A stretch of DNA of 64,000 nt, taken from Acidobacteriota bacterium. GTDB lineage: Bacteria; Acidobacteriota; UBA890; WLXD01. A program made the position numbers and the translations under genes. The notes under the pieces were generated by a model that was given only the letters and a program-made list of their open reading frames with translations, searched no databases and was not told where the DNA came from. This document shows positions 26,549 through 35,939 of this stretch, one piece after another; the stretch's first letter is position 1; each line of letters begins with the position of its first letter. Where the stretch lies: the NCBI GenBank assembly GCA_029263295.1, contig JAJCXT010000011.1, positions 1-64,000 on the forward strand, written 5' to 3'.

Positions 26549-29500
26549 ATGCTTTGGTTTTTCGTCGCGCTGGCCGCGTTGGTGGCGGTGTTCGGACCCT
26601 GGTTGGCGATTCTCGTCGTCCACATGCGGCTAGAGAGTCGGATCGACGCGATCGCTCAGAAGTTGAGATTCGCCGATGCACAGGCTCAACCGGATGCTAG
26701 TAGGGACCAGATCGAAGCGCTGGGCCGCCGGATCGCGGCGCTGGAGAGCGAGGCCGAGCGCGCCATATCTCAGCGACGACCCGAACCCGCGGCCCCGCCG
26801 CAGGAGCCTCAGGTCGGCCGCACGGAGCCGTCGGTTGCCGCCGCGGCGCCACCTGAGGTCGCGACCGAAGTTCCGAGCATGCCGCCGGCGAGTCCGCAGC
26901 GCACGCAGGCGAAGTCCGACGCAGCCCCGCAAGAAGCGGCTGCCGCGCGCACCACGGCGGACATCGAGGCGCTGATCGGCGAGGACTGGCTCAACAAACT
27001 CGGTGTTCTGGTGTTGGTGATCGGCCTGGCGTTGACGCTCGGGTACTCGTTCACCTCCACGGGGCCGATGGGGCGCGTAGCCATCGGACTGGCCACGTCG
27101 GTGGGACTGCTCGTGGCCGGCCGCGTATTCGAGAGGAAGGAGGCTTATCGGCTCTACGGCAGCGGCCTGATTGGAGGTGGCTGGGCGGCGCTGTACTTCA
27201 CCACCTACGCCATGCATGGCCTGGAGGCGGCGAGGGTCATCGCGAGTCCGGTCGTGGGTTTTGCGCTATTGCTGGCGGTGGCGCTGGCGATGATTCTGAG
27301 CTCGCTCCGCTATCGATCCGAGGTCGTGACCGGCCTTGCTTTCATCGTCGGGTTTGCCACGCTGGCGGTAAGTCCTGACTCGTCGTTCGGAATCCTCGCG
27401 TCGGTGCCGCTGGCCGCAGGGTTGCTGGTTGTGGCACATCGCTTCGCGTGGGTGCGTCTCGCGTTCGTCGGCGTGCTGGTCGCTTACGGCGTCTACATGT
27501 TCGCGCCAGGCGAAGCGCCTGATACTGGCTCGCGGCTGGGCGACTTCTTCGCCGGGCAGACGGTGCTCGTTCTTTACTGGCTCCTGTTCGAGGCGTTCGA
27601 TTTGTTGCGCCCAGTTCATCGGGCTCCGGCGGCGGATACGTCCTCGTCGAGGTCCGGGAGGTTGACCCTGAGCGACGCGATCTTTCCCCTCAACGCGACC
27701 GCCTTCCTGGGTGTGTCCGTGTTGCAGTGGCTCTCCGTCGACGCACAGATGCTCGATCTGTTCTTGCCGTTGGCCGCCCTGGCGTTTCTGGGCAGTGCTT
27801 TGATGCGGGCCAGGCTCCGTCCGCTCGTGGGCGACGACAACCTCGATCCGGTGCCGAGCATGCTCGTCGGATACGGGGGCGCGGCGGTCCTTGCAGCGGC
27901 ACTCGGAGTCCTGTCGATCTTCAGCCGCTTTTCTGGACACTCCGTGAGCGTGGCCCTGTTGCTCGAGGCACAGATCGTGTTTCTGTGCGGACTCTACCTG
28001 CACAGGCGGTTCCTTCGCGGATTGGCTGTCGCGGTCTTCGCGGTGGCCTGGGCCAACGTGCTCGGAGGACTGTTCTCGGGATTCTCGGCGACCGCTTGGC
28101 TCGGAATGCAGGACGGGAGCCTCATGGCCGTCTCGTGCGCGGCGGTGCTGTATCTGAACCGCAGCTGGCTGCGAGCGCCGAGAAGCTCGCCAACGATGAT
28201 CGCGGAACGCGCGTACTCGTTCGCTGCGACGTTCCTATTGGTCCTGGTGGTCACGGTCGAGGCCCCTGAGCACTTCCTGGAGATGTGGTGGCTGGGACTA
28301 GCCATGGGGTTGCTCGACGTCGGTCTGCGCGCAGGACGGCGTGACCTGAGGCTTCAGGCCTACGGTGTTTCGGGGCTGGCGATCTGCGTGCTGATGATCT
28401 CGAGAGTGTTCGGTTCGATGGTTGCCGGCGTGATCGGGACGACTGACTTCGATACAGGGGCCGCGCGGTTCGCGGTGGGTGCCGGAGCCGTGGTCGTCGT
28501 CTTGATGGCCACAAGGCTGCACAGGGATCGTACGGGGCAGGTGGGCGCCAGGGAGCGCGTGGCGGCGCGGGCCGGTTTCGTGGTTGCGGGCACGCTACTG
28601 ACCATGAGTCTCCTGTGGTTAGTCCTGCCGGTGCCGGCGGTGGTCCTTGCCTGGGGCGGTCTGGCGCTGCTCCTGATCGAGACAGGCGCTGTCGTTGACG
28701 ATCCTCCATTGCGCCTGCTGGGCAGCGCCGTGAGCTTCGCCAGTCTCGGGCGGCTGTTCTGGACGAATCTCTGGCTCGATGGCACCACGGCGGGCATGCC
28801 GGACTCGCTGGTGACGGCACTGCCTGTAATCGCGCTGGCGTACTACCTGGCCGCTCGTATCGTGACGCTGCGGCGAGCCGAGTCGCCGGCCGCTTGGGAG
28901 AAGCAGGCCGCGCGCGCCTATCTCTGGGGCGCATTCCTCGCCCTGCTGGGGTTGGTGTGGCTCGAGGTTGCCACCCTCTGGGTCGGTCCCGTGTGGGCCG
29001 TCTATCTGGTGTCCCTGATGATGGCCGGTCGGCGCTGGTCCAGCGGCGACCTGCGAGCGCAAAGCTACGTGCTGGTGCTCCCAACGCTGGGCGTGTGCCA
29101 ACTTCTCAACGTAACGCCTGACCTCGGTGCCGGCGAGGTATTCGGGAGCGCGGGCCATTCCGTGATGATCCATGCAGCCGTGGTCGGAATCGTAGCGTTC
29201 AGTTTCTACCTTGCCCGGATCCTCGTGCGGTTCGAGGTGTGGAGCCAAGCGAACGCTGGGGAGGATCCTGACGCCCGAGCGACCAACCTGGTCGCCGTGC
29301 TGGCCACTCTGCTGGTCAGTCTGACCCTCGTGCACGAGGTCGACGGCAGCCTGTTGACGGTTGCCCTCGGCATCCAGGGCGCTCTCATGATGATCGTCGG
29401 CTTCACGCTCGCGGACCGCGTGTTCCGGCTGTCGGGTCTCGTGTTGCTCGGCGCGTGCGTGCTCAAGGCCTTCGCCTACGACCTGAGCGAACTGGATCCG

Positions 29501-29599
29501 CTCTTCCGCATCCTGTCGTTCGTGGTGCTCGGCTTCCTGTTGCTCGGCGTGTCGTTTATCTACACGCGCTATCGCGAGAAGCTGCAGCGGTTTCTGTGA
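26549..29599 (+). CDS. DUF2339 multi-spanning membrane protein
   Basis: About 1016 residues from the ATG at 26549, which follows AAGGGAGAG. A first membrane helix (MLWFFVALAALVAVFGPWLAI) is followed by a short coiled coil and a proline/alanine/glutamate-rich linker to about residue 140. Some two dozen hydrophobic helices then run to the C-terminus. The first of these, EDWLNKLGVLVLVIGLALTLGYSFTSTG, is the DUF2339 signature, with the conserved GSGLIGGGWAALYFTTYAMH after it. DUF2339 proteins have no established function. Conservation of small residues in the helices suggests a transporter or envelope scaffold, but this is inference. It stands immediately before the glycoside-hydrolase-like gene. 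Confidence 0.8.
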   Translation: MLWFFVALAALVAVFGPWLAILVVHMRLESRIDAIAQKLRFADAQAQPDASRDQIEALGRRIAALESEAERAISQRRPEPAAPPQEPQVGRTEPSVAAAAPPEVATEVPSMPPASPQRTQAKSDAAPQEAAAARTTADIEALIGEDWLNKLGVLVLVIGLALTLGYSFTSTGPMGRVAIGLATSVGLLVAGRVFERKEAYRLYGSGLIGGGWAALYFTTYAMHGLEAARVIASPVVGFALLLAVALAMILSSLRYRSEVVTGLAFIVGFATLAVSPDSSFGILASVPLAAGLLVVAHRFAWVRLAFVGVLVAYGVYMFAPGEAPDTGSRLGDFFAGQTVLVLYWLLFEAFDLLRPVHRAPAADTSSSRSGRLTLSDAIFPLNATAFLGVSVLQWLSVDAQMLDLFLPLAALAFLGSALMRARLRPLVGDDNLDPVPSMLVGYGGAAVLAAALGVLSIFSRFSGHSVSVALLLEAQIVFLCGLYLHRRFLRGLAVAVFAVAWANVLGGLFSGFSATAWLGMQDGSLMAVSCAAVLYLNRSWLRAPRSSPTMIAERAYSFAATFLLVLVVTVEAPEHFLEMWWLGLAMGLLDVGLRAGRRDLRLQAYGVSGLAICVLMISRVFGSMVAGVIGTTDFDTGAARFAVGAGAVVVVLMATRLHRDRTGQVGARERVAARAGFVVAGTLLTMSLLWLVLPVPAVVLAWGGLALLLIETGAVVDDPPLRLLGSAVSFASLGRLFWTNLWLDGTTAGMPDSLVTALPVIALAYYLAARIVTLRRAESPAAWEKQAARAYLWGAFLALLGLVWLEVATLWVGPVWAVYLVSLMMAGRRWSSGDLRAQSYVLVLPTLGVCQLLNVTPDLGAGEVFGSAGHSVMIHAAVVGIVAFSFYLARILVRFEVWSQANAGEDPDARATNLVAVLATLLVSLTLVHEVDGSLLTVALGIQGALMMIVGFTLADRVFRLSGLVLLGACVLKAFAYDLSELDPLFRILSFVVLGFLLLGVSFIYTRYREKLQRFL

Positions 29600-29680
29600 T
29601 CGCCACGGGAGGTGCCGGTTAGCGCGATACTGGCGCGGCGCACCCCTCGATCTCGTTGCCACCGAACCAAGGCCGGGCCG

Positions 29681-32600
29681 ATGAAGACTGATCCTCGAAG
29701 CTGGATGCTCAGCGCCGCGCTGACGCTGGTCCTGTGTCTGCCCGTTCTGCTCGCGCCGGGCGCGTTGGAGTCGCAGGTCGAGATGTCAGTGCTCCCATAC
29801 GGGGTTGGCGACTGGGATGCGGAGACTCTCGGCAACCATCGCATCGTGGTGCGTGTTGAGGACGTGGCAAGCGCCGTTGTCGTGGACGTCCCCTGGCGAC
29901 GGCGTGATGCGGAGCCCGGTGGGAAGGCGGTGATCGTCACCGACGCGGAAGACCAGTCGATCGACAATGTCGCGCGTATCTCGGTGGCTCGTGAACGAGG
30001 CGTGCTGGCGTTCGAGCCGACCGCGGGCCCCGGTACCTACCATGTGTACTTCTTGCCGTGGGTGACGGAGGGGCGCAGCAACTATCCGACGGTTAGCTAC
30101 CCTGCTCCCGAGGATCGCGCCGACGCCGGGTGGCGAGTCGCCAATGGTCTGGACGACGCCGGGCTGATTGCGGAGCGCTGGCGGGAGTTGCCGCGCGCGG
30201 GTGTCGAGGAGGTTCAGGCGATCGAGTCGTTCCATTCGTTCTTTCCGATGGAGGTCATCGCGACTGCCGCGGAGACGGAGGCGTTGCTGCGGGAGAATTC
30301 CGCCGCCGAGTATCTCGTGTTTCCTGAGGATCGCCGGTTCCCGATCAGGTTGCGCTCCGACCTGCCGTATCGATGGATCGAGGCCGGTGCCGAGGGCTCG
30401 GTTGAGGGTGAGGCTTTGCGCGGTGAGTGGTACGCGTTCCAACTCGGTGTCTGGGCGGCGCGCGGCGACATCGCGGATGTTGAGGTTCGTTTCACGGATC
30501 TGGCTGCGAACGGTGGGGAACGGATCGCCGCTGGCGACATGCGGTGCGTCACGCTCGGTGGCCTCGACTGGACCGGCAAGCCGTTTCGCAAGAAGGTCGC
30601 CATTGCGCAAGGAGAGATCCAGCCCTTGTGGTGCGGCATCCAGGTTGCCGAAGCGGCAGGGCCCGGCCGATATCGCGGCGAGGTCACGGTCACGCCGGCA
30701 GGCATGGCAGCGACGACGCTCCCCATCGACCTGACGGTTGCCGCGGCCGCGATCACTGCCGCTGGCGACGACGAACCCTGGCGGCACTCGCGACTGCGCT
30801 GGCTCGACTCGATGATTGCCCTCGATGACGAGGTCGTCGCTCCCTACGAGCCGGTGCGGGTGGATGGCGACACCGTCAGCATTCTCGGGCGGACGATCCG
30901 AGTTGGCGAGGACGGGCTGCCGGCAGCGATCGACAGCTACTTCCCCTACGAGATGACTTCCGTTGGCGAGACACCGCGCGCCGTGCTCGCGGCTCCGGTG
31001 GGGCTCGAAGTAGTCGATTCGCAAGGCGACGCGCTGAAGTTCGAGTCGTCGGGTCCGGCGCTTCGATCGCGCGCTGACGGCCTTGCGACCTGGACAACGA
31101 CGCGCATCGCCGGTGACGTGTCGATGCACGTGGCGGCCCGGGCCGAGTTCGACGGTATGGTGGCCTACGAGATCGCCATCGGTGCCAGTGCCGACACCGC
31201 GGTGTCCGACATCCGCCTGCACATTCCGATCAAGCGCGATGTCGCGCGCTACATGATGGGCATGGGGCGCCCGGGGGGTGAACGGCCAGCGAGCTTCGAC
31301 TGGACCTGGGACGTGGAGCGCAACCAGGACGGCGCCTGGATCGGCGACGTTAACGCTGGGCTGCAGTTCAGCATGGCCGACGAGCACTACCAGCGGCCCC
31401 TGAATACCAACTTCTATCAGCAGAAGCCGCTCGTCATGCCGGGCTCGTGGGACAACGGCGGCAAGGGTGGCTGCCGCATGCGCGAGACCGGTGACGCCTA
31501 CGAGGTGACCTGCTTCAGTGGCGAGCGTGTACTGCGGGCAGGGGAGGCGCTGCGCTTCGACTTCAAGCTGTTGATCACGCCGTTCCACCCCATCGACACG
31601 GACCGGCAATGGCGCACACGGTTCTTCCACCGCTTCCGCACGCTCGACGAGATTGCCGAGGCGGGCGCCAACACGATCAACGTGCACCACGCCACCGATA
31701 TCAATCCCTTCATCAACTACCCGTTCATGCGCCCCAACGAGATGAAGGCGTACATCGACGCCGCGCACGAGCGCGATATGAAGGTGAAGATCTACTACAC
31801 GGTGCGGGAGTTGACCAACATCGCTCCCGAGCTCTTCGCCCTTCTTAGTCTCGGTACTGAGGTATTCAACGAAGGGGCAGGAGGCGGATACTCCTGGCTG
31901 CAGGAACACGTCGATCGCGGCTACATCGGCGGGTGGTTCGTGCCCGACCTGGCGGATGCAGCGATTGTCACCAGTGGCACCTCGCGCTGGCACAACTACT
32001 ATCTGGAAGGGCTCGACTGGCTGTCGCGCAATGTCGGCATTGACGGCCTGTACATCGATGATGTGGCCTTCGATCGCACTGTCATGAAACGCGTGCGCAA
32101 GATCCTCGATCGCAACCGCCCGGGCGCGCTGATAGATCTGCATTCGGCAAATCAGTTCAACCCGCGCGACGGCTTTGCCAACAGCGCCAATCTGTACCTC
32201 GAGCACTTCCCCTACTTGGATCGCCTCTGGTTTGGGGAGTACTTCGACTACGATTCGGCTCCCGACTTCTGGATGACGGAGGTCGCCGGGATCCCGTTCG
32301 GCCTCATGGGCGAGATGCTGCAAGGGGGGGGCAACCCCTGGCGCGGCATGCTCTGGGGGATGACCAATCGGCTGCCGTGGTCGGAGGACGCCGACCCCCG
32401 TCCGATCTGGCAGGCATGGGATCGCTTCGACATGCAGGGCAGTCAGATGATCGGCTACTGGGTACCCGACGCGCCCGTGACGACGTCTGACCCCCGGGTT
32501 CTCGCTACCTCATACGTGCAGGAGGGCCGAACGCTCGTGGCCATCGCTAGTTGGGCCGAGTCCGAGATCGAGATCGAACTGGACATCGACTGGCAACGGC

Positions 32601-32737
32601 TGGGCCTGGATCCGGAGACCGTGCGGGTGCGCGCCGAGGCTATCGAGAACTTCCAGACAGCGCGTCAGGTCGACGTGGGCGACTCGATTCCTGTTGCACC
32701 GGGTCGGGGCTGGCTGCTGACGATCTCGCCGCGCTAG
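29681..32737 (+). CDS. Secreted glycoside-hydrolase-like protein (DUF6067-type)
   Basis: About 1018 residues from the ATG at 29681, opening with a signal peptide (LSAALTLVLCLPVLLAPGALES). The N-terminal half is beta-rich and resembles the jelly-roll modules before GH123-like catalytic domains (GEWYAFQLGVWAARGDIADVE). The C-terminal half reads as a TIM barrel: NTINVHHATDINPFINYPF, MKVKIYYTVRELTN, GIDGLYIDDVAFDR and LIDLHSANQFNPRDG. The Asp pair in YIDDVAF lies where barrel hydrolases place acid/base residues. A role in cutting an external or envelope glycan is inferred from fold only. Assignment to DUF6067 is from memory of the pattern. Confidence 0.6.
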   Translation: MKTDPRSWMLSAALTLVLCLPVLLAPGALESQVEMSVLPYGVGDWDAETLGNHRIVVRVEDVASAVVVDVPWRRRDAEPGGKAVIVTDAEDQSIDNVARISVARERGVLAFEPTAGPGTYHVYFLPWVTEGRSNYPTVSYPAPEDRADAGWRVANGLDDAGLIAERWRELPRAGVEEVQAIESFHSFFPMEVIATAAETEALLRENSAAEYLVFPEDRRFPIRLRSDLPYRWIEAGAEGSVEGEALRGEWYAFQLGVWAARGDIADVEVRFTDLAANGGERIAAGDMRCVTLGGLDWTGKPFRKKVAIAQGEIQPLWCGIQVAEAAGPGRYRGEVTVTPAGMAATTLPIDLTVAAAAITAAGDDEPWRHSRLRWLDSMIALDDEVVAPYEPVRVDGDTVSILGRTIRVGEDGLPAAIDSYFPYEMTSVGETPRAVLAAPVGLEVVDSQGDALKFESSGPALRSRADGLATWTTTRIAGDVSMHVAARAEFDGMVAYEIAIGASADTAVSDIRLHIPIKRDVARYMMGMGRPGGERPASFDWTWDVERNQDGAWIGDVNAGLQFSMADEHYQRPLNTNFYQQKPLVMPGSWDNGGKGGCRMRETGDAYEVTCFSGERVLRAGEALRFDFKLLITPFHPIDTDRQWRTRFFHRFRTLDEIAEAGANTINVHHATDINPFINYPFMRPNEMKAYIDAAHERDMKVKIYYTVRELTNIAPELFALLSLGTEVFNEGAGGGYSWLQEHVDRGYIGGWFVPDLADAAIVTSGTSRWHNYYLEGLDWLSRNVGIDGLYIDDVAFDRTVMKRVRKILDRNRPGALIDLHSANQFNPRDGFANSANLYLEHFPYLDRLWFGEYFDYDSAPDFWMTEVAGIPFGLMGEMLQGGGNPWRGMLWGMTNRLPWSEDADPRPIWQAWDRFDMQGSQMIGYWVPDAPVTTSDPRVLATSYVQEGRTLVAIASWAESEIEIELDIDWQRLGLDPETVRVRAEAIENFQTARQVDVGDSIPVAPGRGWLLTISPR

Positions 32738-32765
32738 GAGCCGAACGTCCCGCGGGCGTCCTTGT

Positions 32766-33611
32766 TCAGGAGAGAAACGTGCCTGTCGCTTCCCAGAGCG
32801 CCTCGGTGCGATCGATGTGATCCCTGGCAGCGTCATGCAGTTCGCTCGCGATGTGCGCGACGAGCAACTCGGCGATAGCCACGGCCGGGACAGAGCTATC
32901 GAAGGGACCAACGCCGGGAACCTCTAGCTTGCACCAGGTATCGGTCAGGGACGCGAGAGGGGAGAGGGGGCCATCGGTGATGGCCACGATCTCGACCCCT
33001 AGGTCCGCCAACGCGCGGGTGACGGTGATCGCATGACGGCGATAGCGCGCGAAGTCGAAGACGACGGCCACGTCACCATGGCATGCGCTGCTGAGATCGC
33101 GGGCGCTCGAGTGCTCCTGGATGAGGTGAACGCCAGGCCGGATCATGCTCAACCCGCTGTGCAGAGCATGCGCGCCGGCCTGGGAGGTCTCGCCGGACAA
33201 AATCCATACGTTCGCCGCGTTGACTATCGGACGGGCTAGCAGCGCCAGCCTCTTGCCATCGGTGGCGCGGAGGACGGCGCCGATCGCCGTCTCGAGGGCG
33301 ACCCGCGCTCGCGTGGAGAGTGCGTCGCTGTGCCGGATGCGCTCGCTGGGGCGCGAGATCTCGCGCGCCATGCCGGCGCGAACGTGGTTTTGAAGCTCGG
33401 TGTAGCCGCCGAAGCCGAGCTTGGTGGCGAAGCGCACGATCGACGCGCGGCTCGTGCCCACACGGTGGGCAAGATCGGTGACCGTGCCGAAGGCGAGCAG
33501 CGTCTTGTCTGCGAGCACTGCCTTGGCGATGCGTCGCTCGGTCGCGGTGAGGCGATTGCCAGCGCTCGCGATGAGCTCCGTGATCGAGGCTTGTGGTGCA
33601 GCGATGTTCAT
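32766..33611 (-). CDS. RpiR/MurR family transcriptional regulator
   Basis: DNA-binding regulator with an N-terminal HTH_6 domain (ATERRIAKAVLADKT, then GTSRASIVRFATKLGFGGYTELQ as recognition helix region) and a C-terminal SIS domain (ANVWILSGETSQAGAHAL, then VAVVFDFARYRRHAITVTRA), which usually binds a sugar phosphate. At 281 residues it has the family length. It is divergent from the aminomutase operon with 108 bases between starts, so it likely controls that operon. The sugar-phosphate ligand typical of the family would not match amino acid catabolism, so the effector is open. Confidence 0.88.
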   Translation of the reverse strand: MNIAAPQASITELIASAGNRLTATERRIAKAVLADKTLLAFGTVTDLAHRVGTSRASIVRFATKLGFGGYTELQNHVRAGMAREISRPSERIRHSDALSTRARVALETAIGAVLRATDGKRLALLARPIVNAANVWILSGETSQAGAHALHSGLSMIRPGVHLIQEHSSARDLSSACHGDVAVVFDFARYRRHAITVTRALADLGVEIVAITDGPLSPLASLTDTWCKLEVPGVGPFDSSVPAVAIAELLVAHIASELHDAARDHIDRTEALWEATGTFLS

Positions 33612-33719
33612 GGTGTTACATTTAGTGGCGAAATCTGTTCATTAGGTTACATCAGCGTCAACGCTGGCGCCTAGAGTGAACGAAACGCTGCAACGATCAG
33701 CAGAGAGGCGACTGCGCTC
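33612..33719. promoter_or_regulatory. Divergent control region of the RpiR gene and aminomutase operon
   Basis: Contains a perfect palindrome CAGCGT-CA-ACGCTG at 33653-33666, and a direct repeat of TTACATYAG-like sequence (TTACATTTAG at 33616 and TTACATCAG at 33646). Palindromes in such divergent regions are typical sites for the adjacent regulator. No strong -10/-35 pair was found. GAGAGG about ten bases before 33720 is the likely ribosome-binding site of the aminomutase. Confidence 0.45.
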
Positions 33720-35171
33720 ATGGGTAAAGCTGGCGATTACGTCCCCACGGCGAGGGAACAGGCATTTCTCGATACGGTCGAGAGTCCCCGCTACGAGCGC
33801 GAGAGCGTCAACGGCCTGAGCCCCTTTCTGGGCGAGCGTGTGCCTGACGAGATGCAGGACTTCTATTCGTCCGACGAACTGGATGTTCTTCGCGAACTGA
33901 AGGGCACCGATCGCGATGTTGAAGCGCGGATGCCGGTAAAGATGACCCGCCACTACTTCGAGTTGGCACAGCGTAGCCCCTATCTAAGGCGGCTGGTGAA
34001 GGCGAGCCCCGACGAGACCAAGAGCCTCGCGGGCTCGGAAGATCCCGGCTATCAGATGGACTTCAGCCCGGTGGAGGGCCTACTCCACAAGTACGAGATG
34101 GGTCTGCTCTACGTCACCTCGACCTGCTCGGCGCATTGTCGGTTCTGCTACCGCGAGGAGCTGATTAGCCGCAAGGAGGTTGAACGCCAGGACGGGACGG
34201 TCGCGAGCAAGGGGCTTGCCCAGATAGGGGAGGTGACCGACTACGTGCGCGCGCACAACAAGCTCGTCGAGGAGAACGGCGGTCGCCACCCGGAGACGGG
34301 TCGCGAACGGTTGCGCGAGGTCCTGCTGTCCGGCGGTGATCCGATGGTGCTCCCCAACGGCAAGATCGCAGCATGGTTGGCGGCCCTGGCTGAGGCGGGC
34401 GTCGAGGCGATCCGTCTGGGCACGAAGGAACTGGCGTTCTATCCGGACCGGTTCGACGACACGTTCTTCTCCATGCTCGATGGCTTCCACGCCACGTATC
34501 CCGAGGTCGGCCTCCGCGTGATGGTTCATTTCAACCATCCGGACGAGTTTCTCGTCAAGGATGATGCTGGGAACTACGAGGAGAACTCGAACGGATCGCT
34601 GAAGTGGAACGACTCGGCGAGGCGAGCCATGACGGGTCTCACCGCACGCGGATGGGTGACCGTCGAGAACCAGTCGCCGATCATCAAGGGCATCAATGAT
34701 GACGCCGACGCCCTGCGGATCATGCAGCGTGCAATGAAGCGTGTGGGTGCGGAGAACCATTACTTCTTCTGTGGCCGCGACATCGTCGCCCACGAGGCGT
34801 TTAACATCCCGATCGAAACGGCCTGGCAGACTTTGAACGAGTCGCAGAAGGGGCTATCCGGCGTCGAGACCCGTGCCCGGCTCTCGATCACTCACTACAA
34901 GGGCAAGACTGAGGTGTCCGCGGTAACCAATGGGCCGATCCCGGGCGTACCTGGAACGGAGAACGGCGTGGTGATCTTCAAGATCTTGCGCAATGCCTTG
35001 AGCGCGCCTGACCGCGGCAAGGTGTGCATTGTCGCCCGCAACCCGGAAGCGATCTGGTTCGATGGCTATGCGGACCGCGTCATTTATGACGAGGCGGGGC
35101 TGTTCGATTACGCGCGCGTCGAAGCGCTTGGCGCGGATGCGCGCATCGAGGTGGCGGCCGGTGACAGATAG
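33720..35171 (+). CDS. KamA-type radical SAM 2,3-aminomutase-like protein
   Basis: A 483-residue relative of lysine 2,3-aminomutase. The radical SAM cluster motif is CSAHCRFCYREE near residue 139, LLSGGDPMVLPNG follows as the SAM-binding GGD segment, and NQSPIIKGINDD matches the aminomutase NQS..L.GVND stretch. THYKGKTEVSA near residue 395 is where KamA enzymes carry the PLP lysine. The CRFCYREE sequence differs from the CRHCTRRR of classical lysine or glutamate aminomutases, so the substrate is probably different. Such enzymes move an alpha-amino group to the beta carbon. It starts an operon with a CoA-transferase and an aminotransferase. Confidence 0.8.
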   Translation: MGKAGDYVPTAREQAFLDTVESPRYERESVNGLSPFLGERVPDEMQDFYSSDELDVLRELKGTDRDVEARMPVKMTRHYFELAQRSPYLRRLVKASPDETKSLAGSEDPGYQMDFSPVEGLLHKYEMGLLYVTSTCSAHCRFCYREELISRKEVERQDGTVASKGLAQIGEVTDYVRAHNKLVEENGGRHPETGRERLREVLLSGGDPMVLPNGKIAAWLAALAEAGVEAIRLGTKELAFYPDRFDDTFFSMLDGFHATYPEVGLRVMVHFNHPDEFLVKDDAGNYEENSNGSLKWNDSARRAMTGLTARGWVTVENQSPIIKGINDDADALRIMQRAMKRVGAENHYFFCGRDIVAHEAFNIPIETAWQTLNESQKGLSGVETRARLSITHYKGKTEVSAVTNGPIPGVPGTENGVVIFKILRNALSAPDRGKVCIVARNPEAIWFDGYADRVIYDEAGLFDYARVEALGADARIEVAAGDR

Positions 35172-35228
35172 TCGATCCCGTTCGCGTCGCGCCCAGGCAC
35201 GTGCCGCGGGATTCGAGGTACACGTCCG

Positions 35229-35939
35229 ATGATCAACAAACAGGTCGCGAGCGTTGCGGAAGCGGTCGCGGATGTATTCGACGGCGCCACGGTGATGGTC
35301 GGAGGCTTCGGCGAGGCGGGGAGTCCGATCGAGTTGCTCCACGCGCTCATCGACCAGGGCGCGACCGATCTCACGGTGGTCAACAACAACACCGGAAGTG
35401 GCGAGGTCGGCCTGGCCGCATTGATCAAGGCAGGCCGTGTGGCGAAGATGATCTGTTCGTACCCGCGCACGACCAATTCGACGGTGTTTCCCGAGTTGTA
35501 TCGAAGCGGGCGTATCGAACTCGAGTTGGTGCCGCAGGGTACGCTCGCTGAGCGCATTCGCGCCGGAGGCGCCGGCATCCCGGCGTTCTACACGCAGACA
35601 GCCGTGGGCACCCCGCTTGAGGAAGGCCACGAGCGCCGGACGTTCGACGGGTGCGACTACCTGCTCGCCCACGGACTGACGGCCGATTTCGCGATCATCA
35701 AAGGGCGGACTGCGGACCAGCACGGTAACGTCGTGTACAACAAGACGGCGCGGAACTTCGCCCCGCTCATGGCCATGGCGGCGACCACGACCATAGTGCA
35801 GGCCTCCGCCGTTGTCTCGCTCGGCAAACTGGATCCCGAAGTGATCGTCACCCCCGGGATCTTCGTGGATCGCGTCATTGCGGTGGTCGACCCTGAACAC
35901 GAATCTGCTCTCGTCGCGGCAGGAGTCTCGTACCGATGA
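35229..35939 (+). CDS. 3-oxoacid CoA-transferase family, subunit A
   Basis: Alpha subunit of a family I CoA-transferase moving CoA between carboxylic acids (succinyl-CoA to a 3-oxoacid in best-known members). The 236-residue protein starts INKQVASVAEAVADVFDGATVMVGGFGEAGSP, the glycine-rich oxyanion/CoA-binding motif of the alpha chain, and has VVNNNTGSGEVGLAALI and GTLAERIRAGGAGIPAFYT. It overlaps subunit B by four bases. Names such as PcaI or ScoA fit equally, so the acyl substrate is not decided by sequence. In this operon a beta-keto acid is likely. Confidence 0.9.
   Translation: MINKQVASVAEAVADVFDGATVMVGGFGEAGSPIELLHALIDQGATDLTVVNNNTGSGEVGLAALIKAGRVAKMICSYPRTTNSTVFPELYRSGRIELELVPQGTLAERIRAGGAGIPAFYTQTAVGTPLEEGHERRTFDGCDYLLAHGLTADFAIIKGRTADQHGNVVYNKTARNFAPLMAMAATTTIVQASAVVSLGKLDPEVIVTPGIFVDRVIAVVDPEHESALVAAGVSYR

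Noticed and set aside
29786-32323. An 845-codon minus-strand frame opposite the glycoside-hydrolase-like gene
   Set aside because: The plus strand has a signal peptide and barrel motifs; the minus translation has no recognisable domain and is rich in His/Arg/Val as expected for a shadow.
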